Shown: positions 1-7,033 of the stretch, piece by piece
Layout: the number at the start of each line of letters is the position of its first letter
How positions within the stretch are numbered: position 1 is the first letter of the stretch
NCBI GenBank assembly: GCA_938038645.1
Contig: CALHTA010000199.1
Span: 1-15,404, forward strand
From: an uncultured Thiotrichaceae bacterium
Lineage (GTDB): Bacteria; Pseudomonadota; Gammaproteobacteria; Thiotrichales; Thiotrichaceae
Direction: 5' to 3'
DNA length: 15,404 bases
Made by a program: the position numbers and the translations under genes
The notes under the pieces: model-generated
Seen by the model: the letters and a program-made list of their open reading frames with translations, nothing else
What the model was told of the DNA's origin: nothing
Databases searched by the model: none

Positions 1-3000
1 CGCAGGGTTACGACCACCCACTTCGCCGGTCACATCAGCGGTTCCATCGCTGCGGAAAGTTTGCACGGCTAGCTCAGAACCATTTGAGCCTGCTCGTGTT
101 GACGCAACCGTCTCGCTGACGATACGTGTGTAATAATCACCCGCAACAAGATTACTAAATGAATAGACACCATCATTGCTACCGTCGTTAGCTGTTGTCG
201 TTGTTGCAACCAACGTACCGGTATTGTCATAAAGCTCAACAGTGACCCCGTTAATGCCAGCACCTGAAGCTGTCGCCTGATCGCGGCCGAGTCCACCGGC
301 ATAGTCAATGTCTTCAAAGACAATTCCGGATAGCGTTTGGCCAGCAATAATAGTCAAGGCGTAATCCTCAACCTCACCATCGCTAGCATCAGCCGTTGCA
401 TCAACACTTGTTTTGGACCAACGGAAACGGGCAAATGTTGGGTCTGTTGTTGCATCTGGTGGTACGTTAATTATTATTGGGATACTACCTGAAGGGCCAT
501 CAGGAAAACTTAAGTCGGTGGCTATTTGCTCTCCTGCACCAAATACGCCGTCATTATTCCAATCTATCCAAGCTTGCAGTAATCCATCTCCAGCTGCTGC
601 CTGATTAACCGCTACGTTGATAGTACTAGATGTACCTTGTTTTAAAGCGGGCAGCGTAACACCATCTTCATCTGCCCCATCACCTGTGGCATCAGCGGAA
701 TGTAAGGCGGCATTTTCGCCATCAATTGTGGCACCTAATGTTAATTCAGACAGAATGATGTGCTTTGCTGAACCATAACTAATAGGTGCATCGCTGTAGT
801 CATAAGCAACTTCAACAACTGTTTTAGCAGTTACTGATGTAATGGGAATACCTAGTTCATCAGCAACAGCCGTGAAATTGTTAGTATAAACGTCGGTGGG
901 AGTATTAGCGCTCGCTTGAAGATTAACCTGTATTTTTTGTACGCCATCTATTGGTGTTAACACATTCGGAACGGTTGCTCTAAATGCGGTAACTTCAGTA
1001 ATATCGGCTGGGCAAGGGTCTATCCCAAAACTGCTGCACCATATGGTTGAACCTAACGGCTGATTTGACGGGTCTGAGGGGTCTTGACTAATGTTTAAAG
1101 CGGATTCTTTTGTATATTCAAAGGTTTCACTATTGAAGCCTGTAACAGAAACTAATTGGGATGTTCCATTGAAGCTTGTTGCGGGTGTTCGAGACCAAGC
1201 ATTGTCAGGTAATACATCAATAAAGGTCAGATTGCTTAAAGAGCCGCTTCCTGTATTTGCATAACTCAGTTCATAACCATAGGCATTATTACGGCTAATT
1301 AACGGTGGGACTGATTCTTTGAACAACGACAATATCGAGGTGTTTAAGATATTTATACTATAAGTGTCGGTTCGAGCCGGTTCTGGTGTAGGATCATCCG
1401 GCGAGGAAATAATGACAGTATTGGCAACACCGGTTCCATTCGGTGTAGTGTTTTTAATCACAACGTCGTAAGTGACTGGTGTCTGAACGTTATTAATGAC
1501 AGCTGCAGGAATCATCCAGACTATCGAGGTAGTGCCATCTGGGTTTACTGTTACTGATGCCGGTGACGGCGATGCAGAGCCAGTTACATAAGAATACTCT
1601 TTAGGCAGCAGGTCAGATAGGGTTACTTGAGTTGTTGGGTTGGGTGGTGTACCAAAAAGATTAGCTGACCAGTCCAGCTGAAAACCTAAAGAATCGCCTG
1701 CAACAGCACTGCTCTTGCCTGATGGGACAGAATCTTTAGAAACTCGCACCACGACGGCAGTGATGGTTCCACGATCTCCCCATTTTCCTAAAGCCGTATC
1801 GCCATCGTAATCTGATAAAAACCAAGCCCCACTATTAATATCATCCGATCGGTAGGTTCCCCACTGCGGAACAATCGTCCCTACTGGGTTGCTTAGTGCT
1901 GTGTAATACACTCTTAGCTGTGCTCGAGTTGGATCAAGTGAGTCGGATGGTGCAATTAAGTTTCCAATGCCTCGGACTTTAGTAACACTGGCAATTCCCC
2001 CGGGTAAGGTTGTCGGATCAGTGGTCCAGCCATCCGGCGAATCAGCGTTATCACAGGTGGCATTTTGCCCAAAGCTGCCCGTGCCATATTCAATTGTGAA
2101 AGGGTCTTGGATGATCCTTGGTACGCCAATAAAAGTGACTTCCGCATAGACCCCGCTGCGTTTTCGAATGATCTGTTTAGAATTATCAAAGCTAGTGCAA
2201 AGGTTTAGATTGTTATAATCAGTTTCGGAGTAGGCTTGCCCGTTGGTTTGGCGTTGTGAGGTGGTGAATTTTTGCCCTATGACTAGAGAGCCATCGCCAC
2301 TTCGTCCACTCGTTTGACCTTCAAGTTTTCCACCGCCATTGTTTTGGCCAATTTGAAAGTAGCGACCAGCGCCAGGAGTCGCTTCTTGGAATACATAGGT
2401 TTTTTTGTTGTTAGAGTTAGAAGGGTCAACATTATTTTGACCACTTATGCTGGTGAAGTTCTGAGTAATATATTCATTGCTAATCGTTAGTTCATTACCA
2501 TTATCGATTACGTCTTGAACAGGAAACCAGACTGCTAAAACACCTGAAACAACAAATTGCTGACCTGCTGTTAGTGAGTTTCCATTAATTGCATTTGTAG
2601 GGTAATTGAGTCCACTTAAATCGGCACCTGCGATAGTAAGGGTTGCTGTTCCACCAGCGACTACAGATGGACAGGTAAATGTTCCAGAGTCAAAGACGCT
2701 GTCAGCAAAAGTACCCTCACCACTACCTCCTGGGCCTCCGTCTGCTACCTGAGTGTAGGCGTAAGGGTGACTATTGATTTGATAATCTGGTAGGGCTCCA
2801 TTTCCAAAACAAGCACTAGTAGGAGCTCCTGCCCAGCCTTGAAATAGCAGTGCATTTGGAGAGACTCCACTTAGGTCATCTGAGATAACAATGTCGCTAA
2901 TTGAATGTTCAGCACCAAATCCTTGATCCAGTTTTTTGACAGCAATTGGGTAAATTTGTACTAATCCCTTTTCACCATTAGGCCCTAATGCTGAGCCAAC

Positions 3001-3594
3001 GAGCTTTGATCCCGTGTTTTTCACAATGTCAAATTTTGGACTAGCTGAGACGGTTAGGGTGGTTCCTGGATAGGTTTGAAGACCCGCGCCATCTCCTGAA
3101 ATGCTGGACGAGGTTATTGAGACGGTTGAGCCATTCATTAACGTTGGCAAAACGCGCCCTGGGAGAGAGACGGCAGCAGCACTTCCAGCAGATTTATCTC
3201 CAATATTACAAGTAACTGTTTCCCCTGTTGCTGGAGTTCCTGAAATTCCTGATATGGGTGTTACCCCTGTTGTTAAACAAAATGGTGGGAGTTCGAAGTC
3301 TATGTTAGCTCCGCCTACAACTTCTAAGACAATATTGGTTTCGTCTTCATTACTAACACCAACTTGATAACTAACTACTATTGAGTCATTAGTTCTAATC
3401 ACTAGGTTGCTGCTACCGCTATCATTTCCTGGTGTATCATCAGCATCGAAAGGTGTGGTGCCCGTTAAAATTTCGTAACTGACATTGATTGTTGGGGCTG
3501 CATTAACAGGAATCAGTAACGATGAAAATAGAGAAGCTATTAAGTAGGCGTATCTCATTTTAGCGTGCAGCATTTTATTGAGCAGCTTAAACAT
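1..3594 (-). CDS. Large secreted surface/adhesin-like protein with DUF11, GEVED and SdrD-B-like domains (C-terminus outside window)
   Basis: The frame is open for 1198 codons from the ATG at 3594 to the window edge, so the protein is 3'-truncated here. The N-terminus has a signal peptide: a basic stretch from M1, with alternative starts M8 and M13, then a hydrophobic run LIASLFSSLLIPV and a likely cleavage VNA|AP after residue 32. The mature part is rich in Thr, Ser, Asn, Asp and Gly, as expected for an exported beta-sandwich protein. DUF11-like modules lie at about residues 610-745 (motif TLSDLLPKEYSYV) and from about 755 (LSYANTGSGSLSNL, then FIDVLP). A GEVED domain spans about 965-1082, with AWIDWNNDGVFGAGEQ and the signature DGEVEDYAL at 1072-1080. 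A Cna-B/SdrD-like domain starts near 1085 (LSGIVFEDIDYAGG) and continues to the edge. No start has a good Shine-Dalgarno sequence. Surface attachment or adhesion is inferred from domain content; the anchoring mode is not visible. Confidence 0.85.
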   Translation of the reverse strand, partial: MFKLLNKMLHAKMRYAYLIASLFSSLLIPVNAAPTINVSYEILTGTTPFDADDTPGNDSGSSNLVIRTNDSIVVSYQVGVSNEDETNIVLEVVGGANIDFELPPFCLTTGVTPISGISGTPATGETVTCNIGDKSAGSAAAVSLPGRVLPTLMNGSTVSITSSSISGDGAGLQTYPGTTLTVSASPKFDIVKNTGSKLVGSALGPNGEKGLVQIYPIAVKKLDQGFGAEHSISDIVISDDLSGVSPNALLFQGWAGAPTSACFGNGALPDYQINSHPYAYTQVADGGPGGSGEGTFADSVFDSGTFTCPSVVAGGTATLTIAGADLSGLNYPTNAINGNSLTAGQQFVVSGVLAVWFPVQDVIDNGNELTISNEYITQNFTSISGQNNVDPSNSNNKKTYVFQEATPGAGRYFQIGQNNGGGKLEGQTSGRSGDGSLVIGQKFTTSQRQTNGQAYSETDYNNLNLCTSFDNSKQIIRKRSGVYAEVTFIGVPRIIQDPFTIEYGTGSFGQNATCDNADSPDGWTTDPTTLPGGIASVTKVRGIGNLIAPSDSLDPTRAQLRVYYTALSNPVGTIVPQWGTYRSDDINSGAWFLSDYDGDTALGKWGDRGTITAVVVRVSKDSVPSGKSSAVAGDSLGFQLDWSANLFGTPPNPTTQVTLSDLLPKEYSYVTGSASPSPASVTVNPDGTTSIVWMIPAAVINNVQTPVTYDVVIKNTTPNGTGVANTVIISSPDDPTPEPARTDTYSINILNTSILSLFKESVPPLISRNNAYGYELSYANTGSGSLSNLTFIDVLPDNAWSRTPATSFNGTSQLVSVTGFNSETFEYTKESALNISQDPSDPSNQPLGSTIWCSSFGIDPCPADITEVTAFRATVPNVLTPIDGVQKIQVNLQASANTPTDVYTNNFTAVADELGIPITSVTAKTVVEVAYDYSDAPISYGSAKHIILSELTLGATIDGENAALHSADATGDGADEDGVTLPALKQGTSSTINVAVNQAAAGDGLLQAWIDWNNDGVFGAGEQIATDLSFPDGPSGSIPIIINVPPDATTDPTFARFRWSKTSVDATADASDGEVEDYALTIIAGQTLSGIVFEDIDYAGGLGRDQATASGAGINGVTVELYDNTGTLVATTTTANDGSNDGVYSFSNLVAGDYYTRIVSETVASTRAGSNGSELAVQTFRSDGTADVTGEVGGRNPA

Positions 3595-3640
3595 TATTAT
3601 TTTTCATGGGGTGAGCGCTAAAGGGGCACTATTTTGTCTA

Positions 3641-3671
3641 CCAACCGCATCTAACCCCGGATAGATGTTGG
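3641..3671 (-). promoter_or_regulatory. Strong hairpin in the 5' leader of the giant surface-protein gene
   Basis: In the minus-strand transcript, CCAACATCTA pairs with TAGAT and GTTGG. This gives ten base pairs interrupted by a 3-nt bulge (3646-3648) and closed by an 8-nt loop TCCGGGGT. It lies 47 bases upstream of the ATG at 3594. The G-rich loop is complementary to two downstream C-runs, GCCCC (3623-3627) and ACCCC (3608-3612), so a pseudoknot is possible close to the start codon. No T-tract follows, so this is not a typical terminator. A regulatory role is inferred. Confidence 0.4.
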
Positions 3672-3715
3672 AATACTACTTTCTCAAAAGTTTTATTTAT
3701 TATTTAGAACGAGTA

Positions 3716-3745
3716 TTTGTAGTACGAAAAGCTGTAAAGTGCCAA
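3716..3745 (-). promoter_or_regulatory. Possible sigma-70 promoter for the surface-protein gene
   Basis: On the minus strand, TTGGCA (3740-3745, one mismatch to TTGACA) is followed after 18 bases by TACAAA (3716-3721, four of six matches to TATAAT). A transcript from here would have a leader of roughly 110 nt that includes the hairpin at 3641-3671. The region is AT-rich, so the match may be chance. Confidence 0.3.
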
Positions 3746-3823
3746 ATTTATTGGATTAAGCTAACAGTTTTCCTCTTGCTGTCGGCTGAACGGACAATAA
3801 AATTCAAACAACCTAAGGCTAAA

Positions 3824-4687
3824 TTATAAAAGCATCGCTTGTTTCGGCTCTTTATCCCAAAGCTCCAAAGGTTTTATTTCAGGTCTGTTGTCATTAACTA
3901 GTTGAGAGAACCACCGTGCTAATTCTGGCGCATTTTCATTCCCGGGTGTGTGGAAAAAAATATAAGGCGTCCGTCCTTCTTCAATCCATTGTAATAGTTT
4001 GTTTACCCAAGGACGCAGAGCGTCTTTTGATAACTCTAAGCTTAAAGGGCTTATAAATCTCACTATTGGATTATCAGCTAACGCAATCACATGGGTTGGA
4101 ACTTGAGGTTTTTTACGCAAGGCATCGAGGGTTTCATCATCTTCCGTAGGGTTTGCAAATAAACTTCTCGTATCAAATATTACTCGATTCACGGCATGAC
4201 GAGTCAATATCTGATTAAGCTTGATTTCGTTTTCAGCTTTATCAAATAAGCGTAAATTTCTCACTTCAACGGCATATTGATATTGTTTAGGAAGCTTTTC
4301 AAGAAACAGATCTAATGAATCTAAATGATGTGGCGAAAATTGCTGACTTAATTGAAGCCATACAATGCCAATACGTTGCCCTAATGGAGAAATTCTTTGT
4401 AGGAACTCCTCGACTAAATGATCACAAGCTAACAAGTTCCCACCATGACTAATCGTGCGTGGGAATTTAAAACAAAAACGAAAGTTTTCAGGTGTATTCT
4501 CGGCCCATTGTTTAATGCTTTGAACACTAGGTAAGCCATAAAAGCTATTGTTTCCCTCGATAGATGAGAAATGTCGGGAGTAAACTAATAATGAATCTTT
4601 ATCGTTATGTTCAGGTGCATACCACTCAGGATGATGCCACTGTGGTAAGCCGATGTAGTATTGCTTTGGGGGAGTGTAATCGGACAT
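3824..4687 (-). CDS. DUF72 (YecE-like) family protein
   Basis: 287 residues, close to the usual length of DUF72 proteins, which adopt a TIM-barrel fold and have no firmly established reaction. Visible family landmarks are IGLPQWHHPEWY near the N-terminus (12-23), SSIEGNNSFYGLP (41-53), WAENTPENFRFCFKFPRTISH (61-81, consistent with the family pattern Wa..tP..F.F..K.p..iTH), YAVEVRN (138-144) and a C-terminal FISPLSLEL...YIFFHTPGN block (about 211-250) followed by the Ala-Pro-Glu-Leu-Ala helix. There is no signal peptide or membrane segment, so it is probably cytoplasmic. It is transcribed divergently from ribA and followed after about 230 bases by the surface-protein gene. The ATG at 4687 lacks a clear Shine-Dalgarno sequence, but it starts the conserved region at the expected distance. 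Confidence 0.88.
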   Translation of the reverse strand: MSDYTPPKQYYIGLPQWHHPEWYAPEHNDKDSLLVYSRHFSSIEGNNSFYGLPSVQSIKQWAENTPENFRFCFKFPRTISHGGNLLACDHLVEEFLQRISPLGQRIGIVWLQLSQQFSPHHLDSLDLFLEKLPKQYQYAVEVRNLRLFDKAENEIKLNQILTRHAVNRVIFDTRSLFANPTEDDETLDALRKKPQVPTHVIALADNPIVRFISPLSLELSKDALRPWVNKLLQWIEEGRTPYIFFHTPGNENAPELARWFSQLVNDNRPEIKPLELWDKEPKQAMLL

Positions 4688-4719
4688 TAATTTTATCAGG
4701 TTTGACGTTTAAAAATATC

Positions 4720-4747
4720 ACTATACCAAGGTTTGTTGTTGGCACAA
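4720..4747 (-). promoter_or_regulatory. Extended -10 promoter for the DUF72 gene
   Basis: On the minus strand, TATAGT (4720-4725) is immediately preceded by TGG, giving the extended -10 pattern TGnTATAGT. A weak -35, TTGTGC (4742-4747), lies 16 bases upstream. The predicted start site would leave a leader of about 25 nt before the ATG at 4687. Confidence 0.45.
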
Positions 4748-4879
4748 ATAAACCAGATTCGCCTATACAAAGTGATACAAGTATCTTTGTACCTATGGTT
4801 ATTGTTAAAATCGCGTTTTGCAAACAAGGCTACTGGCATGGCGAACAATACACACATCAATCCGAGTGCGGAGGCTGCG

Positions 4880-5497
4880 ATGCCAAAAGATGCTAGTGTT
4901 CGCAATAAAGTGATCATTCCGCTGCATAAAGAGGGAGGAACTGAAGCCACTTTTATTACTTTTAGCGGTTTGGTCGATGGCAAAGAGCACATCGCTATCG
5001 GTTTAGGTGACTTTGATTCTGTTGAAATTCCACTGGTTCGTATTCATTCTGAATGCCTGACGGGTGACGTTTTTGCGTCACAGCGGTGTGACTGTGGCGC
5101 CCAGCTTGAAGAAGCGATTTTGAAGGTTAAAGAAGAGGGCGGCTACATTCTTTATCTGCGCCAAGAAGGACGTGGGATTGGGCTTTACAACAAAATTGAT
5201 GCTTATGCTTTGCAACTCGAAGGTTACGATACTTTTGAGGCGAATGAGAAATTAGGCTTCGCTGATGATTTACGTGATTTTGAAGTTGCTGCTCAAATGT
5301 TGCATTCCTTAGGGACATCTAAAGTGCGTTTGTTAAGTAATAACCCTAATAAAGTTGATCAGCTAAAACAGTATCAAATTGAGGTTCCTGAGATGGTGAC
5401 GACAGGGGCTTATATTAGTGCTGGAAACCATTCTTACCTGAAGGCTAAGGTTTTAAAAGCCAATCACCACATCACTGTGCCTTCAAAATCAAAGTGA
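4880..5497 (+). CDS. ribA: GTP cyclohydrolase II
   Basis: Catalyses the first committed step of riboflavin synthesis: GTP to 2,5-diamino-6-ribosylamino-4(3H)-pyrimidinone phosphate, formate and pyrophosphate. From this start it is 205 residues, the normal size for stand-alone RibA. The zinc ligands sit in HSECLTGD...QRCDCG (Cys59, Cys70, Cys72). The substrate/catalytic loop LRQEGRGIGLYNKI (93-106), the YDTFEAN block (116-122) and LLSNNPNK (151-158) are all present. No DHBP synthase (RibB) domain is attached. I prefer the ATG at 4880 because GGAGG (4870-4874) lies 5 bases upstream and the family similarity begins just after it. An in-frame ATG at 4838, with a weaker AAGG 8 bases upstream, would add 14 residues. 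The frame is open back to 4733, but the residues encoded there do not resemble RibA. I saw no clear FMN riboswitch upstream; a weak TTGGCA/TATACA pair at 4739-4769 has a long 19-base spacer. Confidence 0.93.
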   Translation: MPKDASVRNKVIIPLHKEGGTEATFITFSGLVDGKEHIAIGLGDFDSVEIPLVRIHSECLTGDVFASQRCDCGAQLEEAILKVKEEGGYILYLRQEGRGIGLYNKIDAYALQLEGYDTFEANEKLGFADDLRDFEVAAQMLHSLGTSKVRLLSNNPNKVDQLKQYQIEVPEMVTTGAYISAGNHSYLKAKVLKANHHITVPSKSK

Positions 5498-5504
5498 CAT
5501 CACA

Positions 5505-6374
5505 TTACTGAGTCATACCCAAACGCTTATATCGCGCGAGCATGCTTGCATTACCGCTAGTGCCGCCATTATGAATGTAAATAATGGGCTTATCACATGG
5601 CCAATTGATCAGGGTTAGCCAAGCTTTAGCATCATAAAGCAATTCAAATTCGATTCCTGTATCTTCTAAAAGCTGCTGATAAATTGCTAAAAGTTCGATG
5701 TGTGGCTTGCCAAATCTAAAAAGCTCAGATGAGGCATCAAAAACAATGGTTGGATAGCGTTGAGCGTTAGGAAGTAGCTGTTTAAATAGCGCCGTTAATG
5801 TCTCAGCATTACCAATGCAAGGAACGGTATAAACTGTTTGAGTTAGGTGCTGCTGTAGGTATAGTGCGGTGGCACCAGTACCCGAAGGCAGCACAACTGC
5901 ACTGTCTCCAAGGCCGTTTTCAGCACAGTATTGTTGGATTTCTTCAGCTAGCTTTTTGATGCCTAGTTCTGCTTCAGGCATTGAAATCCCTTGAGGAATT
6001 AATAGTTTGCTTTCGTCTAAGACTTCTGGCGGGAAGCCAGACTGGCTGATGTGCCATTGCATGTCGTTATCAAGCGCATGCGCCAAATTACCCAACGGCT
6101 TCTGTTTCAGCCACTTAGGTACAGCTCGAGTGTAATAATCGAATGCGATGTTTTGAGATTTACAAAACTGAGAAAGTGCCAACATGGCGTTGGACTGAGC
6201 GCCGCCAAAACTGACGATGGCTTTTATGTTTGATAGGTCTTGTTGCGAAAGGTGATAAAGCTTTCGGGCTTTGTTGCCGCCAATTGGCAGCAACAAATCA
6301 TCACGTTTAATTATGTAATTTCTGCCTGCAAAGCTAATGGGGTCAAAAGTCGATCTTTGCCATTCTATTTGCAT
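5505..6374 (-). CDS. PLP-dependent enzyme, ACC deaminase/D-cysteine desulfhydrase family
   Basis: A 289-residue, fold-type II PLP enzyme of the tryptophan-synthase-beta superfamily. The N-terminal IKRDDLLLPIGGNKARKL (22-39) places the PLP lysine at Lys35. GGAQSNAML (57-65) matches the substrate/PLP loop, LPSGTGATAL (161-170) the phosphate-binding loop, and IHNGGTSGNASM near the C-terminus the closing family motif. It is shorter than the typical enzyme of about 330-340 residues. Homologues deaminate 1-aminocyclopropane-1-carboxylate or release sulfide from D-cysteine; the sequence does not decide between these, and D-amino-acid or D-cysteine lyase activity is my guess for a free-living gammaproteobacterium. 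It lies 11 bases downstream of the DUF2892 gene on the same strand, so the two are probably cotranscribed. It converges on ribA with a 7-base gap. No signal peptide. Confidence 0.85.
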   Translation of the reverse strand: MQIEWQRSTFDPISFAGRNYIIKRDDLLLPIGGNKARKLYHLSQQDLSNIKAIVSFGGAQSNAMLALSQFCKSQNIAFDYYTRAVPKWLKQKPLGNLAHALDNDMQWHISQSGFPPEVLDESKLLIPQGISMPEAELGIKKLAEEIQQYCAENGLGDSAVVLPSGTGATALYLQQHLTQTVYTVPCIGNAETLTALFKQLLPNAQRYPTIVFDASSELFRFGKPHIELLAIYQQLLEDTGIEFELLYDAKAWLTLINWPCDKPIIYIHNGGTSGNASMLARYKRLGMTQ

Positions 6375-6385
6375 GATTCAGGTGA

Positions 6386-6913
6386 TCAAGCTTTTGGGTC
6401 TTTGTCTCGCACTTGATCAATTTTATCTTTAGCAGTGTCAATTAACTCTGAAGCGTCTTCTTTTAACTCACTAAATTTCTCTTTAGCATCTTTAGTAAAT
6501 TCTCCGCTTTTTATGTCTTCAACCACTTCACCGGCTTTATCTTTTAGCTCATCAAACTTCTCTTCGGCTTTCTGACCTAGATCACTTTCTTTGAAGTCTT
6601 CAACGGCTTCTTCAGCCTTTTCTTTTAATTCACCTGCTGTCTCAACGGCTTCTTCTTTGAAGTCTTCAAGGTTTTCTACTGCGCGTTCGCTCAGGTCTTC
6701 GCTAGCGGTTGTTTGTTCTGCAACACTTGCTGTGTTCATTCCAAGTAGGGTATAGATCCAGCAAAAACTAAATACGCCTGTCGCTAGCACGATTGCTCCC
6801 AGAATGGTCAACCAAAAGCTCTTTGCGAATAATAGCCCAATAATAAGCAGCACTATACCAACACCGATACGGATATTTTTATCTTTTCGGCCCACATTGC
6901 GAACTAGTTTCAT
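6386..6913 (-). CDS. DUF2892 membrane hairpin fused to a charged LEA-like 11-residue-repeat tail
   Basis: 175 residues. Residues 1-61 are a DUF2892 (YgaP-type transmembrane) domain: a basic N-terminus, membrane segments at about 14-30 and 33-56, and the domain-end motif FCWIYTLLGMNT, where the family usually has FCPLYsLLGinT. Residues 72-175 form a highly charged Glu/Lys/Asp amphipathic helix region with 11-residue units starting at Ala78, Ala89, Ala100, Ala116, Ala127, Ala143 and Ala154. Five-residue spacers DLGQK and EFTKD fall after every second unit, giving a 27-residue super-repeat. The pattern resembles LEA group 3 or apolipoprotein-like helices that lie on membranes or protect them; that role is inferred. 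A strong AAGGAG (6921-6926) sits 7 bases before the ATG. It probably leads an operon with the PLP enzyme downstream. Confidence 0.85.
   Translation of the reverse strand: MKLVRNVGRKDKNIRIGVGIVLLIIGLLFAKSFWLTILGAIVLATGVFSFCWIYTLLGMNTASVAEQTTASEDLSERAVENLEDFKEEAVETAGELKEKAEEAVEDFKESDLGQKAEEKFDELKDKAGEVVEDIKSGEFTKDAKEKFSELKEDASELIDTAKDKIDQVRDKDPKA
6590..6669 (-). repeat. Two direct copies of a 14-base repeat inside the undecad-coding tail
   Basis: TTTGAAGTCTTCAA occurs at 6590-6603 and again at 6656-6669, read on the plus strand. The copies are 66 bases apart, exactly two 11-residue units, and encode the shared VEDFKE/LEDFKE segments. This points to growth of the tail by internal duplication. 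Confidence 0.7.
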
Positions 6914-6950
6914 TTTGAGACTCCTTTCATTTTGATGAAGAATAATCTCT

Positions 6951-6980
6951 ATAATATTGATGCCTCCAACGAAAAATCAA
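6951..6980 (-). promoter_or_regulatory. Sigma-70-like promoter for the DUF2892-PLP enzyme unit
   Basis: On the minus strand, TTGATT (6975-6980) and TATTAT (6951-6956) are separated by 18 bases. This gives a leader of about 30 nt that contains the AAGGAG ribosome site at 6921-6926. Confidence 0.5.
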
Positions 6981-7033
6981 GTGTTTAGCGAGTAAAAATA
7001 TAGCTGGGAACTAAAACGAGTCTTTAAATCACC

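Noticed and set aside
3101..3367. Plus-strand open frame of 88 codons
   Set aside because: It lies wholly antisense to the surface-protein gene, with no ribosome site and no recognisable protein. The same applies to the short frames at 413-604, 1967-2149 (plus) and 1956-2189 (minus, another frame).
3641..3671. Hairpin as a rho-independent terminator
   Set aside because: No T-tract follows the stem on either strand, and no gene ends just before it in the right orientation.
3608..3671. Class I c-di-GMP (GEMM) riboswitch upstream of the surface protein
   Set aside because: CCGGGGTTAGATGCGG loosely recalls part of the consensus, but the paired second helix and the GNRA tetraloop/receptor pattern are missing, and the G-run sits in a hairpin loop.
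4626..4992. Minus-strand short frames overlapping ribA and its upstream region
   Set aside because: They overlap the real DUF72 and ribA starts and the intergenic promoters, and show no family features.
5498..5504. Bidirectional terminator between convergent ribA and the PLP-enzyme gene
   Set aside because: The gap is 7 bases and I found no stable hairpin with a T-tract across 5470-5540.
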